A stretch of DNA of 64,000 bases from Apoda limacodes (GCA_946406115.1 OX291545.1:26097153-26161152), one strand, 5' to 3'; counted from the stretch's first letter, positions 1-12,605 are shown. Made by a program: numbers and translations. The notes: generated by a model from the letters alone, not told the origin.

Positions 1-615
1 AGATATAAACACCTAATAAAGCATTATAATTTGAATTGTAACATAAGCTCATTACGTTAACAAAAAGTAGCAACCCTTGTACAGCAGGTTTTCAGCGTTC
101 CGAAAGAAACGGAGCGTGCCTGAACAAAGCCGGTAGCACAATGGGCTTCCCACAATGCTAACTAGAGATCCTCGCGTTAGCGCTTCTACCTACATTTGGT
201 CGATAAAAAGGAAAAAAGGAATAAAAGTAAAAGTACCGATATCATCTATGCCTCCATATAGACAACTATGAGGACTTCCTCATAATGTATCCTTTTATTA
301 AAATTATGATTTCCGATTGTTTATAATCTTATTGTGTCCAGCCGTCATATTATGAAAGTCGTAGATAAACCTACTACTTTCTGGACCAATTAGTGCAAAA
401 GTTTATAAACTAAGAAATATTCTGAAATTACAAAATTAATGGTCAGTCTTTTAGTTTTTACAGACATTTTTTATAAACAGTGAGTTTAATTTTTTTATTT
501 TAATCCGTATTAATTATTATAACATACTGTGTATTTTAGGCCGCATTAAAAATATCGCAGTGTCAAGTCATGCAATTGACTGTTAGTCAGTTTAGTTGTA
601 ACTGTTTGTGTGGAT
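1..615. other. AT-rich intergenic DNA, nothing recognised
   Basis: I see no reading frame with family features, no RNA gene and no repeat I can name here. It leads up to the 6-bp direct repeat that flanks the next element. Confidence 0.5.
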
Positions 616-621
616 CGCAGG

Positions 622-1366
622 CTTAAGGTTGTCAGATGGTTTCCTAAATGAGGACATGTCCTCCTTTTTCATGTTTTGTCCTCACGTCCTCCCTTACCTA
701 CTCTCCTATCCTCCTTTTGCTATACGTCTTTATTGCATGCTGATAATGCCGTGCGCCATTTCATCATCATTTCTTCAATCGAAATCAGATAGCGATCCTG
801 ATAACAAATTTTATGATATAAGAGTGAGAAGTGAAACATGAGAAATGGACGATTTACTTCAAAACTGGCAAAAACACGGGTTTTTCTCGCAAAGTGCGGT
901 TACAGAGAAACTTCCTCCCGCGAACGCTTGGGTTAAGGAATGAGCTCCTTGCCAAGGTTTTCTCCAAGGACAGTATGGAGTTCTTCAAGGAAAAAGTTTT
1001 TATATTTTTGAAGGGTCGCAATGTGCCAGTGATACCCCTGGTGTTGTTTGCTACCTTAGCGGTATAAAAAAAATTGTATTAGCGCACATAACGCAAATAT
1101 TGAAAGAGTTTTTTTGTTAATTAAAGCGCAATGGACCAAAGAAAGAAACAGACTCAGTGTGAAGTCAGTAAAATCGTTGATTCTAACACAATATAACTTT
1201 AAAAACATACCATGTAAAGATTTTCATACGTATTTAAAACCAAAAACTTCTTTTAAAAATTGGCAGTTAATCTTAATAAGTATGATTAAAATAAAGTAAA
1301 TTACAAAAAATCACTCATTCAACCAATCAGTCCCTCTTTTTCAAATAACCATCTGGCAACCCTAAC
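622..1366. mobile_element. 745-bp non-autonomous DNA transposon with TIRs and a target-site duplication
   Basis: The ends are inverted repeats: 622-640 and the reverse complement of 1348-1366 agree at 16 of 19 positions, around the core GGTTG(T/C)CAGATGGT. The six bases CGCAGG lie immediately outside both ends (616-621 and 1367-1372), as a target-site duplication would. No transposase frame is visible, so it would have moved in trans. A LINE 3' end (886-1078) lies inside and is probably a later insertion. The superfamily is unclear: a 6-bp duplication is unusual for hAT elements (8 bp), and two more bases may have decayed. Confidence 0.6.
886..1078 (+). mobile_element. LINE 3' end, truncated copy of the family at 38.4 kb
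   Basis: The frame reads as the C-terminal tail of a non-LTR retrotransposon ORF2. It contains VRLQRNFLPR, LAKVFSKDSMEFFKEKVF and FLKGR, and ends at FATLAV followed by a TAA and a run of A. The same tail recurs at 39500-39747 with VRFQRNFLPR, LPAKVFSKDY and FATLVV. The copy lacks a block of about 50 bases that the other retains between FLKGR and the terminal FATL. It is 5'-truncated and cannot be functional. Confidence 0.75.
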
Positions 1367-1372
1367 CGCAGG

Positions 1373-1643
1373 TACCGCATATAGGTATATAACATACGAA
1401 GGTGTCTCATTATATTTGCAAGATTTTAAACTTATGCTAATTGATCAAGTAAACAATAAGTGCAAGTCTATTCACAAACTGACTTCTATAGCTAGGCTTT
1501 CTGCATTTACATTATAAACTAAAGGAAACTGAAGCGTTAAATATTACTAGATGTAAACTAACTAAATAATTAACAAGTGCGTGTCATATATACATTTATG
1601 TTCCGCAGAATGGAAATTATAACAAAAATCTTAAAAAGTTGTA
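1373..1643. other. AT-rich spacer
   Basis: Nothing is recognised between the two DNA-transposon remnants. Confidence 0.4.
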
Positions 1644-2404
1644 CAGTAGACTCCGTTTATCTGAACATCGATTATCCGGACACATTCGCCTGGCACGGCT
1701 CTAATTGCCGATTTAAAAATGTTTTGAAGGCGCAATGAGACATGCTGCTACCAGTTTATTCCCACCTTCAACCGTGTACTCTCGCTCTCATGTGTTTGCG
1801 CGATAGTGTTTGTTATTGTTTCATTTTCTTCGGCAGCGTTCAACTGATAGGTTGTCTTTTATTTTAACGTTTTGCGTTGAAAATCTAAAATGCCAAGCTA
1901 AAAAGAGTAGTACATTATGCGCTTTGGCAGTTATCGAACTAAAGGTAATGAGTCAAGATTTGAAATGTGCCATACAGAATTTATGTATTTTTAACTTGGC
2001 TGGATTATGACATTAAACGCATTGAAACAGTAAACGAAACGCACCTTATAAAAATGGTGAATCTGGCACTAAGTTTGGCAAAATATATGGTGTAGGAACT
2101 TATTTATTTATTTACTTACATTATCAGACATTATAAAGAATTCTGATTCCATAATGAAATTTTAAATTACATAGAGTACTATGTAATTTATTATCGTTAT
2201 AGTAGATACGTAATTTTTTTATATTGTATTGTCTAAACGACGGATCTGAAACTCATTACATACATACATAATAAAAAATAATTAAAATTTAAATACATAC
2301 ATACATATTATTAGATTTGGCTTTCGAATCGATTATTCGGATTTTCAATTATACGAAATACCCCTTTTTTAATTTATTTGATCCGGATAATCGAGAGTCT
2401 ACTG
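1644..2404 (+). mobile_element. Decayed pogo/Tigger-type DNA transposon
   Basis: The left end reads CAGTAGACTC, preceded by TA. The right end at 2395-2404 is its exact 10-base inverted complement, and both are followed inward by variants of the ATTATCCGGA motif. TIRs of the form CAGTA..CTCGATTATCCG are typical of the pogo/Tigger branch of Tc1/mariner. The outer right base pair is CA, not TA, so the TA duplication has mutated on that side. Around 1990-2100, frames read IKRIE and then GTKFGKIYGVGT, matching the N-terminal helix-turn-helix of Tigger/CENP-B-like transposases, with frameshifts. The DDE domain is gone. Confidence 0.65.
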
Positions 2405-3159
2405 CAAATCGATTTCGTTTAAAATATTTTTGCTGTGATATTTTCAGTTTTTTAGAAGTCACGGTTAGAAGTTTGAAAGGGGATACACAAAATTGTAAAC
2501 CTGAAAAAGAAAAAGTCATTAAGATATAATTCCCAAATCTTTTCATTTAGTTCAATCAATATATGGACAATTCCCCTGAAAACGGTTTTGTTTTCTTAAA
2601 TTTGCTACAAAACTATGTGACTCTTAACTTGCCAAATGAAAATAAGCAGTCTATTTAGCCTTTCTTGTATATTCATGAGACCAAAGATGACTTATCATGA
2701 GACAATAAGCAGGTATAATATCATCTTCCCCTGATGGCTAAAGGATACTGGAAGCAGTTGGCTCTATTCTTCACACTGAACATTCTACATTACACAGTCT
2801 CACTCTACCTGTCCTATTTACGTCATTTTCCAATGTCTTGGGCAGAGGCAGAGAGGAATACTAAGAGATAGACGGGTTATATTTAGGGCATGTCATATCG
2901 GAAGATATTGGATTTCAATATCGAAATTGCAAATATTTGATATAATGTTAGATTAGAAACGAAAAGAAAGGTATTTTAAACCGATTTATTTTAATATTCA
3001 GCACAATAAACAAAATATTACTATTTTGGTGATTAAACTATAACAAAAAACATAAAATCTAAAGTAATTGAATGAAAGATATTTATAAATAATTTGTCAT
3101 ATATTATGTGACTTACTCGTGTGTTACTGTGTTATTCATTGGAAGTTTTACCCATTGGG
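2405..3159. other. AT-rich intergenic DNA, nothing recognised
   Basis: No supported feature. Short open frames here have no family motifs and read like chance translation of AT-rich DNA. Confidence 0.4.
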
Positions 3160-3255
3160 ACTACGTCGGGCAGGCGAAGGACCGGATGTGTTAACGTTCA
3201 TTAGGAATTGCCTATGTCCAACAGTGGACTGATATATAGGCTGGTTGATGATAAG
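3160..3255 (+). mobile_element. RTE-clade LINE 3' end fragment
   Basis: In frame the sequence reads AYVQQWTDI, close to the conserved C-terminal end of lepidopteran RTE endonuclease/reverse transcriptases. It is followed by GGCTGGTTGATGATAAGTGATG, the GATGAT-type tail of these elements. Only the last part of the ORF remains. Related fragments lie on the - strand at 27.4 and 29.6 kb. Confidence 0.65.
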
Positions 3256-6200
3256 TGATGTTTAGCTTACATCACGTCAGGTGCGGTTACCTCATAAACA
3301 AAATCTTATTTCTAAGTCAGACTACTCGAAAATATTGTAAAACATTAATTTATGTTTTACTCACAATGTGTGGTTATATAAATATTTATAATAATATATT
3401 AGTAAAAAATTATTATTCGTTAAATTTTATAAGACTTTCGTTACGGGAGCACATCTGTTATAACGCAATATGTAAGGAGATGATCGTACAATTTTTTTAC
3501 GAGTGGAAATGTTGTTGACGTCACTAAGCTAGTACGGTATAAGTATGGAGCGATTTTCGCTTAATAAAAAAATATATTGTAATGTATTCATATTTCAAAA
3601 AGTACCTTGTTATCGGAGGAAAATATTATTTTCATTGAGGTTGCTTATTACTTATGATCTTCCATAATAATGCATAAAAAATTGAGGCAACTATCGTTAA
3701 TATTTTACTTATTTTAAATCAAACGCCTTTATATAAGGTAGAAACACATTCGCAAACTCAGCATTACTAGGTCCACAACAATGTGCCCTCTGAAGAGCTC
3801 GAACAATCGAATGAAGACAATAAGCAGCGATACTCCGAGACAAAAAGAGGCGAAATAAAGGCTCACTTGTTTCCTGGCCGCATTGTGAGGAACGGGAGAG
3901 GGCAAAGACAAAAGCGTAATGTGCCACGGGCCCAAACAATGGGGCTCAGCCATTATTGTTACAGTAGCGCCGCTTTAGCGAAATGTGTACGCATACGGGC
4001 GCGGGTAGACTTTGTACTGACGGGAACTAACTTGGCCTTGCCTAGCAGTGGCGGTCCGAGAGGGGGAATCGTGGGGGTCATGGCCCCCCTCAAAATCATA
4101 TACACAATCTTGACCAGATACCGGCGCCGACGGCTGAGTACATACCATACCCCAAAATGTTTCCAATGACTTTTCTAATATTAAAGAGTTATTAAAAATT
4201 AAAGATTGTTTATATGTCTACAAAGTAACAGTTTTGAGGAGTTTTGGGTTTTACCTAATTACTAATCTGTAGTTATTAGTACTCTGAATTAGGTTTCGTT
4301 GATAATTTTTGGGAAAACCTCTATACTAGGAAATGCTTTCTAAGCTGGAAAATGCAGACAAAAAGACAAAAAATAAAGGCAAAAGTGGAAGCTGGTAAGC
4401 AACACACTAGTAAAGGTGCACGAGGTACGGAACCTGACCGGCAATCAGCAAGTGGTTAACACATTACGATGCTGAAATCTGAATTTAATAGCCGAAATAT
4501 AATAAAAGCCAATTTTATTCTCATTATGTATGTGGAATTTCTTGCTTCCAGTGTTATAACAGAGTCAGCTATATGTCTTGGAAAGAGGTCGAAGATACTT
4601 AGACTACAATCAAAGTTATAGCTACCTAGTGAACTTTTTCTTAAATATCACAATAGATATAAAAATCGGCAACGTAAGCGCAAAGCATTCTTTACGCTCT
4701 TAATCGCGTGTTTTGCTAATAAGCACACGGAGATTTCAGTAAGGTCGAAAGGCCTAAAAACTTGGGTTAGAAGAAGTGTGTCAGGGCTTTATCCTGCCAA
4801 AATATTTCCCAAACGTCTTAAACTTAATTTCTTTTGTTTCAAAAAAACATGAAGAAAACATACAACACAACACAACAAACACAACACACACAACAACAGC
4901 TTGTTGTTAGGGTTAAAGTTTTCTTTTCTATTTTAATGCAAAATAACCCTATTATATGAATGCTTTGGTTTACTGTGTGCCCCACACACATAGACGAGTT
5001 CTACATTGAAAAAGGCGTAAAATGGGAACGCGTAGCGTCACCCACCAACTATTCCTTCATCATAATTCATAATTCAGTTGATATTCAGTCCAATGCTGAA
5101 TATTAGATAAGTGTCCTTAATGGCGCATCAGTTATTAATTTCCTCTGCCTTTTCATGCATACAGCTACTACGTGGGGCGCATGGAACACTACTTGAGCTT
5201 AGAAGACCCCCCTTAAATCTAAGGCTGCGACCGCGCCTGTTGCCGAGTGCGAAGAGACGTACGCTTTGTGTCCAGCGCAAAGCTGGAAAGCGTTTTGAAG
5301 CATAATGACTTTGTATCAAAGATGTAAGTAGGAAGACAAATGTATGCTTGGTAGTGCAGTTCGGAACACGCACACGGTGGAGACATAGACTTTGAGTTCT
5401 GTTATGTGTCCTTTGGACTGCGCAAAAGCATCACACAATTGGCCACAATTTAGAAGGAGACGAAGCTAATATGCTACAACTACCTGTCTCTTTTCTATGC
5501 AATAAGAACAAAACGTAAAAAGACAAGATACCACAGATTCGCTTCGTCTCCTCCACACGTTTTGCGACCAGTTTTATTTAACAGCTATCTAGGAATCTCT
5601 ACTCTATCTCTATGGTAACACACAAGGTACTGTAATGCACTTCTCGTGCTACTACTGCAGTATCTACTCTACACTATTATCAAATCTGTGACAAGCTTTG
5701 CTAAAAGCGGGCGAACCCATCTAAGATGCTCGAGCTTGAAGTCTAATTTTAAGAATTCCATACCAAGAAGTAAAAGGGTTCCTTTGTAATTTTACTTATA
5801 TATCCTTTTATGCATACTTTAAATATTTTAGATTGCACAATTTAATTTTATGTTTTGTTAATCACCCTGCCTTGTAGAAATTACTCATTGTGATAAAAAT
5901 GGCGTTGAATGAACAAAAACAGAAACAAAAGTTAACAGTTTTATCGAATTCAGTTAGTTAAGGGACAGCTTAAAATTTAGCTAGCTTAAAAAATTCGGGG
6001 GAAAATTCAAAAAAACGCTAAATGCAGATTGAATAAGACTCTATGTGGTAGAAATAATTGTCGTCACATTCAGCAGTGGACATTTTAAAATTGTTAAGAT
6101 AGCCAAGTTTCTTAGCCCATAAAAACAACTATAGCAAAATTCTATTAGGGGAAATCAAAGCACTCACGTTGAGTTACTTTTGATCAAAACCGCTCATTAC

Positions 6201-7549
6201 AAGTGCCTACTTCTACCAAGTACCTACTCCTATCGAATGACACAAATAGACTGCGTACGTTTGTGTGTAACTTTGCCCTCTTACATTATCCTCGTATGAA
6301 AGATCAATCGGACACCCTCATATCTGCATCTAGCGGCAAAGAGTAGGTACCATATATATTGTTTTAATGGAAACTGTTATTTTGTTTATAACTCGGCTCA
6401 GCATAATTATATCATTATAAATTATCAAGGAAAAACAATGTACTCGTATTATTAAAACTTTTTTTGAAACTCTGTAATACCGTGTACTAAACAGTGTTGG
6501 AAATCGCTTCAGTAGCTTTTGTGAAAATCTTATAGCGAATACCTATCTAATAAATTCTCAAAACTTTGAACATCAAAGTAACGAATTTTCTTTTTATTCA
6601 TTACTATAATTGGTGTAAGCACTGCGCGCCGCCTAGATTTCGCCTCTAATTAGACAAGTGTACCCAATTTCCCCCTTGAAATTGATGAAGCGAAATATGC
6701 CCCCGATTGTCAATAAGTTAAAAGTACAGTCAACGTGATAAATAAAACGTCAATATGGAATATTAATCTGAAATAGAATAATATGGAATCAACATAGATA
6801 TATGACTTTGGTAGTGTTCTTAACATTAATACAATCAGTAAATTAAGTATTATACTGAATAATCAACCAAATTATCATTCGGATGAAAATTGTTTGGATA
6901 AAAATATTAAAAATGAACCAAACTATCATTTCGACGAAAATTGTTAAAAATAATAAAAATGTCAAAATCACAGATCAGCAAATACACAATACGTTACTTA
7001 TGTAACACATGATATCTGCCATATAATATAAGATTAGAGAAATAATATAAACTTACATTTTGGAGTGATAGGTATTTGTTACTAAAACCAATACAGTTAA
7101 CATAAAAATAGAAAAGAGATAACTAGATATGCTTACATTTATATAAAGTATGTTATAAACTATAATTATTAACGATAAAAAATGAAGGCACACTTCTACT
7201 TACAGGAAAAACAGCACGGTAGATTCATCCTTAAATATTTCATTAAAATACGCGCACTTTTTTTCTAAACATAGGCATAAGTAAGGGAAATACCCCATAG
7301 GTTTTGATTTATGTATCACAATATACAACAATTACCGTATTTTGGGCATTTTTTTTTTATTGTGTTGACTTAGAAGCTTTTTTTTACAACTTTAAGTAAC
7401 TCGGTGGCAAATACAATTATTCGCTGAGAGCCGTCGTTGTATCACACAATAGGAAGTGTTCAAATTTCTTCGGGATTTCAACTTGGGTTCCATTGTGTTT
7501 GACTATAATTTTTTAACTCCATAAGCTTTTTTATCAAATTTATTAGACT
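3256..7549. other. Long gene-poor stretch, mostly unclassified
   Basis: No gene is supported. Overlapping open frames on both strands at 3.7-4.2 kb and 5.1-5.4 kb come from less AT-rich patches and show no domain. The 4030-4110 patch (SGGPRGG in one frame, runs of G and C) resembles decayed repeat DNA. An ACAAC/ACAC-rich simple repeat lies at 4855-4903. The rest is AT-rich and unassigned. Confidence 0.4.
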
Positions 7550-7750
7550 ACACGGAGAAAAAACTTTAGTAGCTACAAGTAAATAATACTAATAACCACT
7601 AAAATATTAGTAATTCTGAGAACAAGTAAATTACACTGACGGTTACCAATGAGTTTTACTTATTGTATTTATTAACATAAATAAAACTAGTCTTGTTGGA
7701 ATAACAGTGTTGTTTACTAAAAACAAGTAAAATTTAATGTAATGCAAATT
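7550..7750 (+). repeat. Dispersed repeat, copy 1 of a close pair
   Basis: The block is repeated in the same orientation at 8850-9028. Shared stretches include AAAAAACTTTAGTAGCTACA, CTAATAACCACT, TTACACTGACGGTTA and AACAGTGTTGTTTACTAAAA. The second copy has small deletions. The motif ACAAGTAAA occurs three times inside this copy. I cannot assign a family: no clear TIR and no coding frame. Confidence 0.7.
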
Positions 7751-8849
7751 GCTTTCATATTGCTTTACATAACAGAGCAATGAAATGTGTTTTGGAGCTT
7801 TAGTTGTGTTATATGGCAAGGCTTAACCATAAACTAAATAAAAAATAAAAAAAAAAACAGGCAGTTATTGAAATTATTTTCTTCAGTATGACCAAAACGG
7901 GCATGCACCTTGCAAATTCCTGAAAAATCATAAAAAAAAATTATAACTCCTAAACTAAAAAAAAATCGCAGGACATACATGGGAGTATTCGGATACCTTA
8001 TGGTTTGCTCCGCCTCTGGTATACCGCTTCACACTCTTTCTTTTGTGGGACACCCATTCGTACAGAAGTAAGGATCTTTATTTTCACTTAGTAATATTTT
8101 CATATTAATTGTCACTCTTATTTTCACCTCAATTTGTATTACATTAAAAATGACACACTTTTCGAGCATGTGACGTGAAAAATATATCTATAAACAGTTA
8201 TTAAAACATATTTATTAAAATATTATTCTTTATTTCAGATAATATTGTTTTTACCTATACCTAATGTGTTTTAATCACTGTATGTATCTATTTATACATC
8301 TTTAAAATAAAACTATATTTAATGTCAAACAAAAGATTATTTACTTAAAACTTTTTAACAATAAAATTGTAATGTTAAATGTATAGTTTAACTACATTTA
8401 TTCGATTTATTCATTTTTCTTCCTATCTATATTACCCTCCACCACTCCGCGACCGCTTGTAGGTATTAGACGCTGTTACCGATACTATTTTTTTTTTTTG
8501 GATATTATATTGCTGAATATTTTAAAATACTAATCAACTATGCAGTGGCGTAGCTGTTTTTTATGTTTATTTTAATTCAGAAACATTTTGGCGCTCAATC
8601 TTTTGTCAGGTGTATATTTAAGCAATAATTGGTTAATGTTGGTTATAAAGTAATATTGGGCGATTAAAAATTTTAGGTCACTTAAAATAGGTTTAATATG
8701 TTGCTAGGTCTTCTATTGGAGGTAGTGAACTACTAGTAAATTGGATAAGTTTATACTTCAAAGTAAAAGTTCTAGAACGCGTGCATCTTGCAAACAAGCC
8801 TTATTTGTGTCCCGCAAGTGATTTCAAGCCTCATTTATACGTAACAAGT
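7751..8849. other. Spacer between the two direct repeats
   Basis: About 1.1 kb of AT-rich DNA with no gag, pol or other recognisable frame and no tRNA-primer-like site next to the first repeat. This argues against reading the pair as the LTRs of one retrotransposon. Confidence 0.4.
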
Positions 8850-9028
8850 ACACAGAAAAAACTTTAGTAGCTACAAATACTAATAACCACTTAAATATTA
8901 GTAATTCCGAGGACAATTTAATTACACTGACGGTTATTTATTGTATTTATTAACAGAAATAAAACTAGTATTGTTGGAGTAACAGTGTTGTTTACTAAAA
9001 ACAAGTAAAATTTAATGGTATGTAAATA
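8850..9028 (+). repeat. Dispersed repeat, copy 2 of a close pair
   Basis: Same family as 7550-7750, in direct orientation 1.3 kb downstream. It has lost about 15 bases after the ACTGACGGTTA motif and a few near the start. The differences indicate old, separate copies rather than a recent duplication. Confidence 0.7.
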
Positions 9029-11859
9029 ACGTTATACGCTTACAATCAGCGTTTAATTACACCGATAGTTCCTGATGAGGCTCTGTTGATGCGAAACATA
9101 CACTTGATAATAGCTGGTCAGTGTACCTGGTAGATAAAAGAACGGCTGCGGCGGATAGTGCGTCAAATCTGTCAGCTCAGGGTTACCAATTGTGGAGCGC
9201 GGCGGTAAAGTGGAATCCCCTGCCAGATGAGGAGATATGCCTGGATAACGCTTTGGCTTACATTACTTGCTTTTCGTTATCTCGGTATATATGCAAACTA
9301 TCGAAAAAACTTCGATAGCGCGATGTAAGACGTGTGACGTCCACCTTAATTCGTAGCAGTACGTTAAATATGATGTTTGTTATTAGTAAACTTCACTAAT
9401 TCTTAGAAAGGTGTTTGTAAACGTTAATTAGCATTCATTGTTATAACAAGTAGTGTTTTATCTTCCCACTTTAATAAAACTTTTTGTGATTTTTAGTAAT
9501 CTTTATATATTGATATAAATTACCCTAGTCATAAATCCGAGGAAAGCTTTATAGGATTTGTAAAATTCTGTAAACCGAAGTATTGTTTTGTAATTTCCAG
9601 AAAAAGATATTTTAAATTAATAAAATTTTGTATTAACGCATTTTAATAAACAGTTTTTTAATTCGAACAATATTTTTTTTCTTCATGTAAGTATGTGACC
9701 ATTATTACTTGGTTTCAGCTATTGAAATTATATAATCCCCATAATAGCCAAATAGCTACGCTATTGCAGCTATGTTCAATTGCCTAATCGAAGAAACATG
9801 CTCACAAATAATCAAATAGGCTACAGTAATCGCTTACAATCAAGAAATTGAGTTTTTCTATTCAGTCATATGTCAAGTAACTTTTGCTCTATATCTCTAA
9901 ATATTACATAAATAGTTGGCTTGCCCGCACGTATCTCTACCAAAAAAATTCTTCTTTGGTTCTTACTCGTACAAAGATATCTGTACGACATTATAAACTT
10001 GTAAGTATAAAATAAATATGCATTATTCTTATTGGTATGAAGATTTTAATCAATAATTCATCAAAACCCTTTGATGGCTCGCAATTAATAAAAAATCTCA
10101 ATGGACAGACAGAGACGGTCCCTTTGTCCACTTTATTCATATGCTAAATCCACCAACTTCTATTTACCGGAGAGTACTTCATTGTACTCCAAAAACAATA
10201 GAGAAATTGCGTCGTAGCAGCGATCCTGTATAATGGGCTTACAAAGGGCCCTATGTAACAATTTTACATGAATGCAATGTACTAGCACAGGCGTATAAAT
10301 AATTTAATGAATTTTTAGGCTGTGTTACAAGCTTTAAATTAATATATTTTTTTACTGATATTAATTTTATTCTTTTTTTTATGTGGTTATTAATTGTTAA
10401 CTATTGGTTCGCTTCAAGCTAAGAGCTAGCAATGTTTCTTCTGAAACCTGTATTTAATCTCCCCTTCCCGTAGACCCCCTTAGCAAACTATTTCGAATTT
10501 CAGGTTTTATAATGTACACACCTAGCAGTTTTATGTTGATACCCCATTAAAGGCTGTTTTTAACTAGATTTTTTGACCCCTCTTAGTCTCCATATCTTGG
10601 TAACCTCCAAATCGATTCTGCTTATGGATGAACTTAAACATTGTAGTTGTCTAATTTAAGTAGGTGCTTCTACATTCCATGAAGTTCCCCGCAGAGTTAC
10701 CTATCCGCGCGGTTTAACTCTTCCGTTCTATACAAACTTTTACACCTGTTTTTTATTTTTCAAAATCCCTTTGCATAAAAAAAGCTACGAAGTGTGTTAC
10801 TATGCTATGCGATGATATGACAGTTAGCTAGTTAAATATCCTCAGAAATAATTCAAACCCATGACAACGCTGCAACACTTCAGCGTCATGTATTTTCACA
10901 AATGACTGGTTTCAATGGTTTTTCATATACTATTTTAATAATGTTCCTTTTTTCACCAACCACTTTAGTTCTCAGTATTGTCGTCTACCGTCACTGTAAC
11001 TTCATTCACCCTTTCACTCACATGCAACCATGTAATGATTTTATAACTAACTTCCATGCTTTGAATATCCTTTTCCATCGGCAAACTCTGAATTCAGTAT
11101 CGCAAAGTCACTATCTGCCGCTACCGCTCACAATGGCGCCGCGGCGGGATAGTTGCAAAGCCCAGGTTCTGTTCCATTGTAATGAATTAATTAATAAAAT
11201 CGCAGGGTGGACGGTGCAGGGTGGACCTATTGTCCATCTCGGGATAGATCAGATCTCATTAACCAGTCATTGTGGTGTTCGCAGAACAAAGCGGTGGTGG
11301 TCAGCGCCCTCACAAGTATTGTGGCACAGTCATGTTTTCTGTACTACAATATACTAAAACACTTATTTTAATAATAAATGCGTTTTCATTGTACGTACTT
11401 AACGGTTTGATATTACGTACTACTCGGGCGAGTTAAGATCGTCATGTTAACCTGGCTGCGTGATGTTTATTCAATGTAGAGTGTGCAAAAGTTGACCCCA
11501 AAGATTAGGGTGTGCAAAAGGGGGGGGCTGAGGGAAAAATTGTCTAAGCTTCTCATTTCTTAGTGATTTCGTTCTAGGACTGGACTGGTGTCCCCATAAC
11601 ACCCTATTTATATGACTTTGATCGAAAAGGACACTTTTTTCTGAGGTCCCCAATTGCGCCGCTAAGCAACCCTGAATTTTGAACACAGAAAGAAATGGTT
11701 GATATAACCGGTATATTTTCTATCGATACCCGTCAGAAATATGGTCCGTAAAAGGGAAAAAACCGCTTTAAAAAAAAATTTAACCCCCCCTACGTTGCTG
11801 GCGACAATAAAGTTTTGAACCCCCTAGGGGTCCGGAGAGAGGTCACAGACAAAAGTGCT
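9029..11859. other. Gene-poor stretch, nothing firmly recognised
   Basis: A less AT-rich patch at 9110-9320 holds a 65-codon frame without a recognisable domain. The 151-codon open frame at 10902-11357 is the longest in the left half, but it has no domain or homologue that I recognise. No RNA gene or promoter can be supported. Confidence 0.35.
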
Positions 11860-11918
11860 CCATACAAACGTTGCTGCCGACAATGTAGAGTACATTGTTG
11901 GCAGCACCGTATGTATGG
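11860..11918. repeat. Near-perfect inverted repeat (hairpin)
   Basis: Two 28-base arms (11860-11887 and 11891-11918) are complementary at 25 positions and separated by only GAG. The core is GCTGCC(G/A)ACAATGTA. A related partial motif, GTTGCTGGCGACAATAAAG, lies upstream near 11795-11813. It could be a foldback element or part of a larger repeat. Confidence 0.8.
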
Positions 11919-12250
11919 GGGTGATTCCCATAGTCAAAATATATGGTTATAATCAAAATACAATTTTCAAACAAAAGCAACAAGGCTTCATAAAAATGAC
12001 TGAAAAAAGGGCCCCTATTTGTACACCCTATCCGTAACCAAAACAAACGAAAAAACATGAAAATATTCTAAGTCCGATTTCGTTTCCCTTGCGCTTTTAG
12101 TTACTCTGACCAATTTTTTTCATGTATATTAAATTTTATATTTATATAAATTGAATAGAATTCAAAGTGTCATGTTGACTCGTCCGAGTAATAGGGTCAT
12201 ATAATATGTACGACAAAATTTCGTAGCATGTCGTAGCGTACTTTACGTAA

Positions 12251-12605
12251 CGGTAAGTTCGTAGTCCAGTAGCATACGTCTATCAAAAAGCGAAATACAG
12301 CAACGTTGGGTGTGGTCAGTACACGGGTGCATAACTAACTGCCTAGTGGCATATTTTTCTGAGCTCCTTCGTCTTTCGGAGGTAACCTTAAACCTTCGGT
12401 CCTGGCTGTTGTCATATAATTATAGCAGTGGTTACGTCAAATCTGAAGCTTTATGAGTGGCTTGAAAACTCGTCCAGTCGACGAACTAGCTCGACAAATT
12501 CGCTAATTCGCACTGGACCAGCGCCATGGAATATAGCCTAAGCTTTCTCTTTTTGATCGCCTTAGCCATTATACGCCCCACTGCAGGTACAAGGCCACTA
12601 CTTGG
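12251..12605 (+). mobile_element. 5S-rRNA-derived SINE, copy 1
   Basis: The head reads GTAGTCCAGT..CGTCTATC, then AGCAACGTTGGGTGTGGTCA and GTACACGGGTG. This is a degraded version of the 5S rRNA internal promoter region (GTTAAGCAAC..GGGCGTGGTTAGTACTTGGATGGGTG). The body continues through CTAGCTCGACAAAT and ends near CCCCACTGCAGGTACAA. Sister copies at 49.3 and 59.8 kb share head and body order. Insertions make this one longer. Confidence 0.65.

Noticed and set aside
3709..4169. Overlapping open frames on both strands
   Set aside because: Three frames compete over the same less AT-rich DNA and none has a domain. Looks like compositional openness or an old repeat.
7550..9028. LTR retrotransposon with two LTRs
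   Set aside because: No coding, primer-binding site or polypurine tract between the repeats.
10902..11357. 151-codon open frame, longest in the left half
   Set aside because: No domain, no recognisable homology and no promoter or splice context. Long open frames of this size occur by chance in a 64-kb window.
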